A stretch of DNA of 46,876 bases from an uncultured Clostridia bacterium (GTDB taxonomy: Bacteria; Bacillota; Clostridia; TANB77; CAG-508): NCBI GenBank assembly GCA_947642355.1, contig CANRSD010000010.1, positions 1 to 46,876 of the forward strand. Reading direction: 5' to 3'. Made by a program: the position numbers and the translations under genes. Within the stretch, counting starts at the first letter, position 1. Every line of letters starts with the position of its first letter. Below are positions 8,643-18,361 of this stretch, one piece after another. The notes under the pieces are model-generated. The model was not told the DNA's origin and made no database searches. It saw nothing but the letters and a program-made list of their open reading frames with translations.

Positions 8643-10610
8643 ATGTTTAAAATCCATTCAGAATTTAAACCAACAGGTGACCAGCCACAAGCAATAGAAT
8701 ATCTTTCAAAAGGACTAATAGATGGTAAAAAATTCCAAACACTACTTGGAGTTACAGGTTCTCGGAAAAACTTTTACTATGGCAAATATAATTGAAAAAG
8801 TACAAAAGCCTACTTTAATTTTAGCTCATAATAAAACTTTAGCACGGACAATTATACAGTGAATTTAAAGAATTTTTTCCAGAAAATAATGTAGAATACT
8901 TTGTAAGTTATTATGATTATTATCAACCAGAAGCATATATTGCATCATCTGACACTTATATAGAAAAAGATTCATCTGTAAATGACGAAATAGATAAATT
9001 ACGTCATTCTGCTACTGCTTCTCTTTTTGAAACTAGAGATGTAATAGTTGTTGCCTCTGTTTCTTGTATATATGGTCTTCGGAGACCCTATTGATTATGA
9101 ACATATGATTGTTTCACTAAGACCTGGTATGGTAAAGAATCGAAATGAAATTATGAAAAAACTTATAAGTATGCAATATACTAGAAACGAAATGGATTTT
9201 AAAAGAGGAACTTTTAGAGCAAAAGGAGATATATTAGAAGTCTATCCTTCTAACCAAGAAGAAAAGGCTTTACGTATTGAATTTTGGGGCGATGAAGTTG
9301 AAAAAATAAGTGAAATTAATCCCTTAACTGGAAAAGCATTAGCTACAAGAAAACATATTATGATTTACCCTAATTCCCACTATGTTACAACTTTTGATAA
9401 AAAAGAAAAAGCACTTCTTTCAATAGAAGAAGAACTTGAAGAAAGAATTGAATTTTTTAAATCAAATAAAAAATTAATTGAAGCACAAAGAATTGAAGAA
9501 AGAACAAATTTTGATATTGAAATGCTCAAAGAAACTGGATTTTGTCAAGGAATTGAAAACTATTCTAGACATATAAGTGGTCGTGAAGCTGGAAGTCCAC
9601 CTTATACCCTATTTGACTATTTTCCAAATGACTTTTTATTACTTATTGATGAATCTCATGCAACAGTACCACAAGTACGAGCAATGTATAATGGAGATAG
9701 AGCTAGAAAGGAATCTCTAATAAACTATGGCTTTAGACTTCCATCAGCTTTTGACAATAGACCTCTAAAATTTAACGAATTTGAAGAACGTATTAATCAA
9801 GTTATATTTGTTAGTGCTACCCCTGCTGACTATGAAAAAGAACATTCAAAAGAAAATGTTGTAGAACAAATTATACGTCCTACTGGACTTCTAGACCCTA
9901 AAATAGAAGTTAAACCAACAGAAAATCAAATTGATGATTTAATAGAACAAATACATGAAAGAACTGAAAAAAAAGAAAGAATATTAGTAACTACTCTTAC
10001 AAAAAAAATGGCTGAAGATTTAACTGCATACTTAAGAAATATTGGAATTAAAGTTAAATATATGCATTCTGATATAAAAGCATTAGAAAGAATGGAAATA
10101 ATTAGAGATTTACGTATTGGTGAATTTGATGTATTAGTTGGAATCAATCTTTTAAGAGAAGGATTAGATATACCAGAAGTTTCTTTAGTAGCTATTTTAG
10201 ATGCAGATAAAGAAGGTTTCCTTCGTTCAGAACGTTCATTAATTCAAACTATAGGACGTGCTGCAAGAAACACTGAAGGAAAAGTTATAATGTATGCAGA
10301 CTCTCTTACAGACTCAATGGATAAAGCAATCTCTGAAACTAATAGACGTAGAAAAATTCAAGAAGAATATAATTTAGCACACGGAATTACCCCTCAAACT
10401 ATTAAAAAATCTGTTAGAGATACAATAAAAGCTTCTATTACTGAAGATATACAAAGTGAATATGATATAGGCAAAGATGAATCAATTGAAGACATTATTT
10501 CAAAATTAACTGACGAAATGTTGAAGCATGCAAAAGCAATGGAATTCGAAAAAGCTGCTGAACTTAGAGATAAAATTAAAGAATTAGAAAAATATGTAGA
10601 AGAAAAATAA
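8643..10610 (+). CDS. uvrB: Excinuclease ABC subunit UvrB (three CGGN sites)
   Basis: UvrB verifies damage and loads UvrC in nucleotide excision repair. Three CGGN sites in the first 150 codons must each be read as glycine: CGG 8763-8765 gives Walker A GVTGSGKTFTMA; CGG 8845-8847 gives [23 protein letters not shown] 9080-9082 gives SCIYGLGDPIDYE. Between them lies the beta-hairpin [10 protein letters not shown]. The joined protein is 654 residues, standard length, ending with the UVR domain [15 protein letters not shown] that contacts UvrC. The ATG at 8643 follows AAGGAG. This plus-strand gene shows the effect follows the coding strand. The three motifs are near-identical to those known in Bacillus-type UvrB, so glycine is the expected residue at all three. 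Confidence 0.97.
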
Positions 10611-10622
10611 AAGGAGTATATA

Positions 10623-10961
10623 ATGGAATTAAATAATGAAAATATAAAAAGAGTACTAAGTAAAAATATAAAAGATTTAAGAATATCTTCAAATTTAACT
10701 CAAGAAAATTTAGCAGAGTTATCAGACATATCAGTAAATTTTCTTAAAGATATTGAAAGTAATCGTTCAGGTCCTAGCTTAAAAACTTTGATTAATATTT
10801 GTAATTCATTATCAGTTACTCCAAATGAATTATTAAAAGAGTTTTTTCAAAACTCTTTTAATAACTCAGAATCTTTAACTCAACAAATAAATCTTTTAAA
10901 TAATTATCAAAAAGAAGCTATTTATACTCTTATCCAATTTTTTAGAAATAATAATATGTAA
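10623..10961 (+). CDS. XRE-family helix-turn-helix regulator
   Basis: A 112-residue protein with an N-terminal Cro/CI-type helix-turn-helix (LRISSNLTQENLAELSDISVNFLKDIESNRSGPSLKTLINICNSL, about residues 18-62) and a short helical tail. It starts 12 bases after uvrB behind AAGGAG, so it is probably co-transcribed with it. It converges with mnmA, whose stop is 8 bases away. Target genes are unknown. It has no in-frame CGG. Confidence 0.85.
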   Translation: MELNNENIKRVLSKNIKDLRISSNLTQENLAELSDISVNFLKDIESNRSGPSLKTLINICNSLSVTPNELLKEFFQNSFNNSESLTQQINLLNNYQKEAIYTLIQFFRNNNM

Positions 10962-10969
10962 AAAACTCT

Positions 10970-12024
10970 TTATATAATTTTTCCACCTCCGAAGTACAAT
11001 ATCTCCTACATAAAAAACAGCTGACTGTCCTGGAGTTATTGCTCTTTGAGGCTCTTCAAATATGACCTTTATTTTTTCTCCTTCTTTTATTATTTTTGCT
11101 TTTGCTTCTTTTGAAGAATATCTGGTCTTTACCTTAACATCTAACCAATCAATTATATCATCTACTAATAATAAGTTTATATCTTTAACTAAAATCTCCT
11201 TTTTATATAATTTATCTTCTTCTCCAACTATTACTTCATTTTTTTCTTTATTAAAACCTAGAACAAATAATGGCACTAGATTTGAGATCCCTAATCCTTT
11301 TCTCTGCCCTATTGTATAATTGTACAAACCAGTATGTTTTCCTAAAACTTTTCCTTCTAAATTTACAATATTTCCTTCTTTTGGTTTTATATCTGAATTA
11401 TTTTCTAAAAATCTTTTATAATTTCCATCTGGTATAAAACATATATCTTCACTATCTGGTTTATTTGCAACTTTTAAATTTCTATCACTTGCAATTTTTC
11501 TTATTTCATCTTTGTTTTCAAAATCAGATAATGGAAAAATTATATGTTCTATTAAATCCTTAGGAATACTCCATAAAACATAGCTTTGGTCCTTTTTACC
11601 TGCATTTGACTTCTTCAATACCCATCTTTTATACTTATCATTATACTCTGTTTTAGCATAGTGTCCAGTTGCTATAAAATTACAACCGAAGCTCTTTTGC
11701 CTTTTCATACATAATTCCAAATTTCATATATTTATTACATTCAATACAAGGATTAGGTGTTTTGCAATTAGCATAGCACTCAATAAAATCATTAATAATA
11801 TATTTTTTAAACTCATCTTTATAGTTAAATATAAAATGAGTAATCCCTATGGAATTACAAATATTTTTAGCATCTAAATATGTATTGGTGTTACAGCAAC
11901 TACTTCCAACAAATAATTCTAAAGTTGTTCCTATTACTTCAAATCCCTGCTCTTTAAGCAGTACTGCTGATACTGAGCTATCAACTCCTCCACTCATTCC
12001 TAGCAGAATTTTTTTATTTTCCAT
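10970..12024 (-). CDS. mnmA: tRNA-specific 2-thiouridylase MnmA (two CGGN sites)
   Basis: MnmA thiolates U34 in the anticodons of tRNA Lys, Glu and Gln, taking sulfur from a cysteine desulfurase, here probably the SufS encoded upstream. The PP-loop GMSGGVDSSV is at residues 9-18, with the Cys pair in NPCIECN and SEDICFIPDG. CGG 11686-11688 is read C|GGT to give AKELGCNFIATGHYAKTEYN; CGG 10989-10991 is read C|GGA to give the C-terminus IVLGGGKII followed by TAA at 10970-10972. The joined length is 350 residues. Conventional translation would instead run into an unrelated tail. The start overlaps the sufU stop by 11 bases. Confidence 0.95.
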
Positions 12025-12464
12025 TCTCTTCCTCTTTCTTTTCTATGATTTTTTCTAATGTATGCCAAGCAAGTAATGCACATTTTACTCTAGCTGGCAT
12101 ATTAGAAACATTTTTAAATGCAATAGCATCTTCAAGTATTTTTAATTCTTCATCATCTTTTATTTCTCTTTTTATCATTTCTATAAATGTTTTTACAATT
12201 TCTTTTGCCTCTTTTATAGTTTTTCCTTTTAATGTATCTATCATAATAGATGTAGATGCTTGAGAAATAGCACATCCATGTCCAGAAAAAGCCATATTCT
12301 CAATAATATCTCCGATCTAATTTTATCTCCAAAGTAATCTCATCTCCACAATTTGGATTATGCCCTAACTCACAAAAATCTGCATTTTCAAGCTTTTTCT
12401 TATTATATGAGTTCATACTATGTTCCATTATAATTTCATTATAAACATCAGTTAAATCTTCCAT
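12014..12464 (-). CDS. sufU: Iron-sulfur assembly protein SufU (one CGGN site)
   Basis: SufU accepts sulfur from SufS in Gram-positive iron-sulfur assembly. The joined protein is 149 residues: MEDLTDVYNEIIMEHSMN, then HNPNCGDEITLEIKLDGDIIENMAFSG with the junction at CGG 12312-12314 (GAT C|GGA GAT), then HGCAISQAS and VKCALLAWHTLEK. The three zinc/sulfur-transfer cysteines are present. Without the shift only about 50 residues would be made. Its start is 11 bases after the sufS stop and it overlaps mnmA. Confidence 0.93.
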
Positions 12465-12475
12465 AAAAACCTCTT

Positions 12476-13688
12476 TTAAAAATATTTTTTAAACATATTA
12501 TATGCTTTATTTAAAGCCTTTACTAGTTTGTCCACATCTTCTTTAGTATTATAAAAATAAAAACTTGCTCGACAAGTTGAATCAATTCCTAAAAATCTCA
12601 TAAGTGGCTGTGCACAATGGTTTCCGTGAACGCACACAAACTCCTTCACTATCTAAGATGCTTGCAACATCATGTGGATGTATATTTTTTATATTAAATG
12701 AAATTACACTAGAATGATTTTCTTCATTTGGAGTCAAATACAAAGTTAAAAAATCAAGTTTTGATAACTCTTTTATTGCATATAATACTATTTCTTTCTC
12801 CTTTTTTTCAATATTATCATAACCAATATTTTCAATATAATCAATTGCAGAACCTAAACCAATTACTCCTTCAACATTTTGAGTACCTGCTTCAAATTTA
12901 TTTGGAAGTGGAGCAAATGTTGTATCCTGCTCATACACATATTCTATCATATCCCCACCCATCAAAAATGGTGACATTTTATTTAACAATTCTTTTTTTC
13001 CATATAAAACTCCAATCCCTAAAGGAGCAAGCATTTTATGACCTGAAAACACAAAAAAGTCTGCATCTAATTCTTGTACATCAATCTTCATATGAGGTAT
13101 ACTTTGTGAACCATCTACTACAACAATAGCATTATTTTTATGTGCAAATTTTATTATTTTTTTAACATTATTTATAGTTCCCAAAACATTTGAAATATGT
13201 GTTATTGCAACAATTTTAGTTTTACTTGTTATTTTACTTTCAATTTCTTCATCTGTTAACTCATAATTTTCATTTATATACATATAGTTTAATTTACTTC
13301 CAGTTACTTTAGCTACCTTTTGCCAAGGAACTAAATTAGAATGATGTTCCATTATAGATATAACAATTTCATCATCTTTTTTTAAATTTTCTAATCCATA
13401 TGAATATGCAATTAAATTTAAACTTTCAGTAGCATTTTTAGAAAATATAATTTCTTCACTTAATCTTGCATTTATAAATTTTGCAACTTTGCTTCTAGTA
13501 TTCTCATAAATTTCAGTTGCTTCAATACTTAAATTATATGCTCCTCTATGTGGATTAGCATTTAAATTCTCATAAAAATTTTTAATAGCATTTACTACTG
13601 ATTCTGGCTTTTGTGTTGTAGCTCCACTATCTAAATATGCGATTTCTTTATTTTTTAAAATTGGAAAATCATTTTTTATATTATCCAT
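12476..13688 (-). CDS. sufS: Cysteine desulfurase SufS (one CGGN site)
   Basis: A PLP enzyme that takes sulfur from cysteine for the Suf system. The PLP lysine is in [17 protein letters not shown], and the sulfur-carrying cysteine lies in [13 protein letters not shown]. That last motif exists only if CGG 12624-12626 is read C|GGA (TCA C|GGA AAC CAT TGT GCA), so the shift site is three codons before the catalytic cysteine and an unshifted product is inactive. The joined protein is 403 residues, normal for the family. The ATG follows the sufD stop codon with no gap. Confidence 0.95.
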
Positions 13689-14742
13689 TTAAAACTCCTC
13701 TATATAGTATATTATCTCATTTTTTAATTTCTCATTTTTTATATTTTCTAAAATTTTATTAAACTTTGCTCTAACAATTAATTTAATTGCAGACTTTCTA
13801 TCAAATCCTCTACTCATAATATAGAATAATTCTTTTTCCCCTACTTTTCCACTACTACAAGAATGATTTCCTTCGACATCTTCCTCACTACATAAAAGCA
13901 TTGGAAGTGCTAACGACCTAGATGTATCTGACAAAAGCATACAAGACTCATTTTCATTCCCTTTTGATTTTTTGCAACCTTTCTTAAAATCAATAGTTCC
14001 TTTAAAATGTTTTTTTGCCTTATCTTTTAATGCTCCTTGAACTTCTATGTCTATATTAGACTTTTCTCCTCTTAATTCTCCTATATAATTTAAATCTAAC
14101 AACTTTTCATCTTTTCCTAGATATATAGCATTTATAATATTATTTGAATTTTCTCCGTATTAAATTAGAATAATAATTTGTAATACTATTTTTACCACCA
14201 AAGTCTATTAATGTATAATTTACATTAGAATCATTTTCACAATTATTTTCAATAGATATAAAATTATTTGAAACATCATTTATTAAGTTTGCAACTATTA
14301 TATTAACATTAGAGTTTTCTTTTGCTATTACCCTTATTATTCCATTATGAAAACTTTTTATATTCTCATCTTCAGAATTATACTTTAAAATTACTGTGCC
14401 TTTTGAATTTTCATTTGCAATAATTTCTATGTTTTCAATTAAATTAATATTATTTTTATCAAATTTAAAATCTATCTCAATTTCTTTATCATATTTACTG
14501 TCAATAATTATTCTTAAATTTTGATTTGATTTTAAATCTTCTAAAACATCTCCCACTCCATATGTAAGTTTAAAATCACTTACCTTTTGTTCTACTCTTA
14601 TTTTAGATGTTTCATTAATTATTTTTATATTATTAAAACTTCCAATTTCATATGGTAAGCTAACATTTTCTAGCTTAATATTATTTATTCCAAAATTTCT
14701 TGAAGTTCTAACTGGAGTTTCATTTAATTTTAAATTTTGCAT
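13689..14742 (-). CDS. sufD: Fe-S scaffold component SufD (one CGGN site)
   Basis: SufD forms the SufBC2D scaffold with SufB and SufC. The fold is the poorly conserved beta-helix of this family, recognised mainly from position and the C-terminal block LPMLLCSEEDVEGNHSCSSGKV, with FYIMSRGFDRKSAIKLIVRAKF. CGG 14155-14157 (ATA C|GGA GAA AAT) joins the two halves as NLIGENSNNIINAIYLG. I start at the internal ATG 14740-14742 because AAAGGA lies 5 bases upstream; an ATG at 14757 is possible. The joined length is 350 residues. A hairpin repeat now lies between this gene and sufB. Confidence 0.9.
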
Positions 14743-14790
14743 TGCTTTTCCTTTCATTTATCTTTATATGTTATTACTTAAAATTTATAT

Positions 14791-15064
14791 AAATTTGTTT
14801 TGAGTTTTGGTGTTTTTATTTTATGTTTTAATTTGGTATGTAAATATTTATATTATAATAAAAAGCTGGCGCTGAATGTAAGGGTTTTAGAACTTGTTTA
14901 AGAATTTTGTGGGAGAATCTCGAACTTGCTTTGAGATGGGCCTGCAAAATAATTTTACAAGTTCTTAAATCCTGTAATGAACCGTCTGAAAGCTTTTTTG
15001 AATAATATAAATATTTACATACTATTATAAATCTAAAAAACACCGAAACTTAAAAAATTTGTTT
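14791..15064. repeat. Hairpin (MITE-like) repeat inserted between sufB and sufD
   Basis: About 270 bases that fold back on themselves almost completely. The outer arms read AAGTTT(C/T)GGTGTTTTT on the left and its complement at 15037-15054. Inside these are TATGTAAATATTTATATTAT-type arms, AAAAGCT/AGCTTTTT, GAACTTGT/ACAAGTTC, ATTTTG/CAAAAT and ATCTC/GAGAT. No long ORF is convincing. The outer arm recurs at 38738-38769 and 39919-39956, and an internal piece at 4312-4372, so it is a repeat family, either a non-autonomous element or a structured RNA. Confidence 0.7.
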
Positions 15065-15184
15065 ATTATTAACTTTACTGCACATTTTCTTAGAGAAAAA
15101 GGTTATAAAACCGCTGCTCGGTGGCAATATGCGGGATTGGTAATATTTTTTATAATTATTATTATGATTGCAATTCTGGATTGA
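15062..15184 (+). pseudogene. Fragment of an acquired gene (C-terminal tail)
   Basis: An open frame without a start codon encodes FIINFTAHFLREKGYKTAAR, then WQYAGLVIFF and an isoleucine-rich membrane segment, and stops at TGA 15182-15184. GC-rich patches (ccgctgctcgg, gcggg) contrast with the surroundings. CGG 15119-15121 is in frame as Arg. It abuts the hairpin repeat and looks like the end of a foreign gene truncated by it. Read-through of chance is possible. Confidence 0.35.
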
Positions 15185-15223
15185 TAAGAGCATAACCTTT
15201 GGGGCACTAGCCCCTCTATTTTT

Positions 15224-16622
15224 TTACCCAATACTTCCTTCAAGTTCTAAATTAATAAGATTATTCATTTCAACAGCATATTCCACTGGTAACTCTTTAG
15301 AAATTGGATATGCAAATCCTCTTACTATAAGACCTAAAGCATCTTCTTCTGATAATCCTCTACTCATTAAATAAAATATAGTTTTATCACTTATTTTCCC
15401 AATTTTAGCTTCATGTGAAAATTCTACTTCATCTGTTCTAATATCATTTGTAGGTATTGTGTCTGAAATAGATATATCATCTAACATAAGTGACTCACAT
15501 GAAACTGAAGATTTTGAATTTTTAGCATTTTCATTTATTCTAACTAATGACCTATATGTGCATTTTCCACCATTCTTTGAAATAGATTTTGCATTTACTA
15601 CACTTGATGTATTTTTATTATTATGCACTACTTTAAATCCATTGTCTAAATTTTGTCCTTCTCCTGCAAATGAAATCCCTGTATATTCTGTTTTTGCTCC
15701 TTCTCCATTTAATATACTCATTGGATATAACATAGATATTTTAGAACCAAAAGATCCGACTTACCCAATCAACCTGTGCATTTTTTCCTACTATTGCTTT
15801 TTTAGTATTTAAATTAAGCATATTTTTTGACCAATTTTCTATTGTAGAATATCTAAGATATCCATTATCTTTTACATACAACTCTACACATCCAGCATGT
15901 AAATTTACTTTATTATATTTAGGTGCTGAACAACCTTCTATAAAATGTAAACTTGCACCTTCATCTACTATAATTAATGTATGTTCAAATTGACCAGCTT
16001 CTGGTGAATTTAATCTAAAATATGACTGAAGTGGAATATCTACTTTTACTCCTTTTGGAACATATACAAAAGATCCCCCAGACCAAACAGCTCCATGAAG
16101 AGCAACAAATTTATGGTCATAAACTGGTACACATTTCATAAAATGCTCTTTTACTAAATCTGGATATTCTCGTATAGCAGTTTCCATATCTGTATAAATT
16201 ACACCTTGTTTTATAAGATCTTCTTTCATACTATGATATACAACTTCTGAATCATACTGAGCTCCAACACCAGCTAAAGACTCTTTTTCTGCATCTGGTA
16301 TACCAAGTTTATCAAATGTATTTTTTATGTCTTCTGGAACATCTTCCCAAGAATTGTTTAATTTTGTTTTTGGTCTAACATATGTTGCTATCTCATCCAT
16401 ATTAAGTTCTGAAAGATTAGGTCCCCAAGTTGGAAGTTCTAATTCATTATATACATCTAATGCTTTTAATCTAAATTCTTTCATCCAGTCAGGATCTTTT
16501 TTTTGTTTAGATATTTCTTTTATAATTTCTTTTGTTAGACCTTTTTTTATTTTAAAATCATATTCATCTTTATTTTTTATATCATAAACATTTCTATTTA
16601 TTTCATTAATATCAGTTTTCAA
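15224..16622 (-). CDS. sufB: Fe-S scaffold component SufB (one CGGN site)
   Basis: SufB is the scaffold on which the cluster is built with SufC and SufD. Blocks such as PTWGPNLSELNMDEIATYVRP, WSGGSFVYVPKGVKVDIPLQSYFRLNSP, HFIEGCSAPKY and AQVDWVSGSFGSKISMLYPMSIL identify it. The last block requires CGG 15756-15758 read C|GGA (AGT C|GGA TCT TTT GGT). The C-terminal part has FYLMSRGLSEEDALGLIVRGF. From the TTG at 16620-16622 the protein is 465 residues, the usual length; ATGs at 16637 and 16643 are alternatives inside sufC. It overlaps sufC by 11 bases. Confidence 0.95.
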
Positions 16623-17359
16623 TTTTAAACCTCGCATATCCATTATCTTCAATTTCTTTAGCAAGCTCTTGTGTTCCTGTAGTAACTATTTTACCATCTA
16701 CTAAAACATGCACATAATCTACTTTTAAGCTTCTTAAAATTTTAGTATTATGTGTAATTATAAGTACTGCATTCTCATCATTTTTAAACATTTCAATTCC
16801 TTTTGAAACAGTTTTTATAGCATCTACATCTAGTCCAGAATCTGTTTCATCTAAAATTGCAAGTTTTGGATTTAATACAAGCATTTGCAAAATCTCATTT
16901 TTCTTTTTCTCTCCACCAGAAAAACCTACATTTAAACTTCTTTCTATATATTTAGGATTCATATTTAAATCAAGCATATATTTTTTTAATTCATCTTTAA
17001 ATTCAAATATTTTAACAGGCTTTCCAGTAATTTTATTTTTAGCATATTTCAAAAAATTAGCAACAGAAATTCCAGGTATTTCTTCTGGTAATTGGAATGA
17101 CATAAAAATACCTTTTCTTGCAATTTCATCTGTTTTTAAATTTGTTATATCTTCTCCATCAAATTTTATTTCTCCACTCTTTTTTGTATATAATGGATTA
17201 TTTAATATAGCATTTGCAGTAGTAGTTTTTCCGAGAACCATTTGGTCCCATTATTACATGAATTTCTCCTTTTTTTATGTCAAGATTTATTCCTTTTAAA
17301 ATCTCTTTATCTTCTGCATTTACATATAAATCTTTTATTTTCAATAACTTGTCTTTCAT
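16612..17359 (-). CDS. sufC: Fe-S assembly ATPase SufC (one CGGN site)
   Basis: SufC is the ABC-type ATPase of the SufBCD complex. Walker A is [14 protein letters not shown], where the glycine before Lys comes from CGG 17231-17233 read C|GGA; without it the P-loop and everything after are lost. The signature [16 protein letters not shown], Walker [13 protein letters not shown] and H-loop ITHNT follow. The ATG at 17357-17359 gives 248 residues. It is 19 bases after the DtxR-like gene and begins the structural part of the suf operon. Confidence 0.96.
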
Positions 17360-17378
17360 ACTAAAAAATTTTCCCCTT

Positions 17379-17826
17379 CTATCTTTTCTCTGTTCTTCTA
17401 ACACAATTTCTACACTTTTCTTTATTTACATCATAATCACAATTCAAGTCATTTAAGCCTAAAGTCTTATGTAAATATTTAGCAAGTTTATTTATAGTAT
17501 TATCATTTATTGAATTTTTAATCTTCTCAGCTTCTTCTTTAGCTTCTAATTCTTCTAATCCTAAAACATCTTTCAAAAACAAATAAACTATATCATATGT
17601 TTCTAATATTTTTTTTGCTAAATCTTCCCCGTTTTCCTGTTAATTCAATAGTTCCATATGATTCATAATTTAAAAAACCTGCCTCTTTTAAATTATACAC
17701 TGCTTTATTAACGCTAGGCTTAGTACAATTCATATACTGTGCAACATCTGTAACACGTATATTTCCATTCTGATTTTTTAATATATACATAGTTTTTAAA
17801 TATTCTTCTAATGCTTTTGATACCAT
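17379..17826 (-). CDS. DtxR/MntR-fold regulator with a C-terminal Cys cluster (one CGGN site)
   Basis: A 148-residue protein: winged helix ([49 protein letters not shown]) followed by a dimerisation-like helix pair ([19 protein letters not shown]). CGG 17629-17631 is read C|GGG to give TGKGEDLAKK. The metal ligands of classical MntR/DtxR are largely missing: the RHEL histidine is Tyr (ETYDIV) and the EGIEHH motif is replaced by EKIKNS. Instead the tail has C-X8-C-X2-C ([14 protein letters not shown]). As the first gene of the suf operon, it is probably a local repressor sensing iron-sulfur status by binding a cluster, analogous in role to SufR or IscR. Function is inferred. Confidence 0.8.
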
Positions 17827-17847
17827 TTAAAAATTTCTCCTATATCA

Positions 17848-17906
17848 AATGTTAATCGTGGTTAACATTATATTACTTTAAGCATTGTTTGTCAAGGCTA
17901 ACATTT
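17848..17906 (-). promoter_or_regulatory. Promoter and operator of the suf operon
   Basis: On the minus strand TTGACA (17890-17895) and TATAAT (17867-17872) match consensus exactly with a 17-base spacer. Overlapping the -10 and start region is a perfect inverted repeat AATGTTAA-N6-TTAACATT (17848-17869). A further half-site AATGTTA lies just upstream of -35 (about 17900-17906). This layout fits autorepression by the regulator encoded directly downstream. Confidence 0.8.
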
Positions 17907-17913
17907 ATATTTT

Positions 17914-17955
17914 AAAAGGCGCAAAGTTTTGACTTAACTATCATAACTTTGCGTC
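17914..17955 (-). terminator. Terminator of the 17971-18279 gene
   Basis: GGCGCAAAGTT (17918-17928) pairs with AACTTTGCGTC (17945-17955) with one G-T-type mismatch. A TTTT run follows on the minus strand. Confidence 0.8.
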
Positions 17956-17970
17956 TTTATTTTCGATTAC

Positions 17971-18279
17971 TTAATCTTTTAAATATGGACATTTGTTATT
18001 TGCATCCTTTAGCCTTTGTGTAAATACCAATGCCCCTATACGACTCATATCCAGAGCCAATTCCAAGCACTTCTTATCCTGAGAAAGTTCATACCCAGCA
18101 GCATAATACCTCAACCGAAGTTTCTTGTCCATTCTCTTTCCATCAATAATTAATGGAATTTTAACAATCTTCTCCACATAAAGTGCCTCCTGCTGTTCTG
18201 GACGCAGTAAAGTACAAGAACTTGCATACTTACACAAGATTCCTCTTGTACATCCTGCCATCATTTTACTACAAGCCAT
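17971..18279 (-). CDS. Small Cys-rich accessory protein, unknown function
   Basis: A 102-residue protein starting MACSKMMAGCTRGILCKYAS with cysteines at 3, 10, 16 and 22 and two more in the C-terminal half (KKCLELAL, NKCPYL). The spacing could hold a metal, but I do not recognise a family. It has its own promoter and terminator. Residue 55 is Arg encoded by CGG (18115-18117, KKLRLRYYAAG), read without a shift, and codon use is GC-richer (ATG CCT GCC-type choices). It separates the suf and transketolase operons and is probably acquired. Confidence 0.65.
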   Translation of the reverse strand: MACSKMMAGCTRGILCKYASSCTLLRPEQQEALYVEKIVKIPLIIDGKRMDKKLRLRYYAAGYELSQDKKCLELALDMSRIGALVFTQRLKDANNKCPYLKD

Positions 18280-18330
18280 ACTATTTCCTCCTGTTTATTC
18301 TCCCGAAAACAATTTACATCTACATATAGT

Positions 18331-18359
18331 ATTATATCAGCTTTTCTGTCAAAGCACAA
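18331..18359 (-). promoter_or_regulatory. Promoter of the 17971-18279 gene
   Basis: On the minus strand TTGTGC (18354-18359) and TATAAT (18331-18336) are 17 bases apart. It partly overlaps the end of the transketolase gene. GGAGGA precedes the ATG. Confidence 0.5.
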
Positions 18360-18361
18360 GT

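Noticed and set aside
10896..10969. Extended C-terminus of mnmA overlapping the XRE gene
   Set aside because: It arises only when the CGG at 10989 is read as Arg; reading C|GGA gives the family ending LGGGKII and a stop at 10970.
14828..15043. 71-codon ORF inside the hairpin repeat
   Set aside because: It has no ribosome site, low-complexity content and lies on self-complementary DNA, so the coding potential is a by-product of the repeat.
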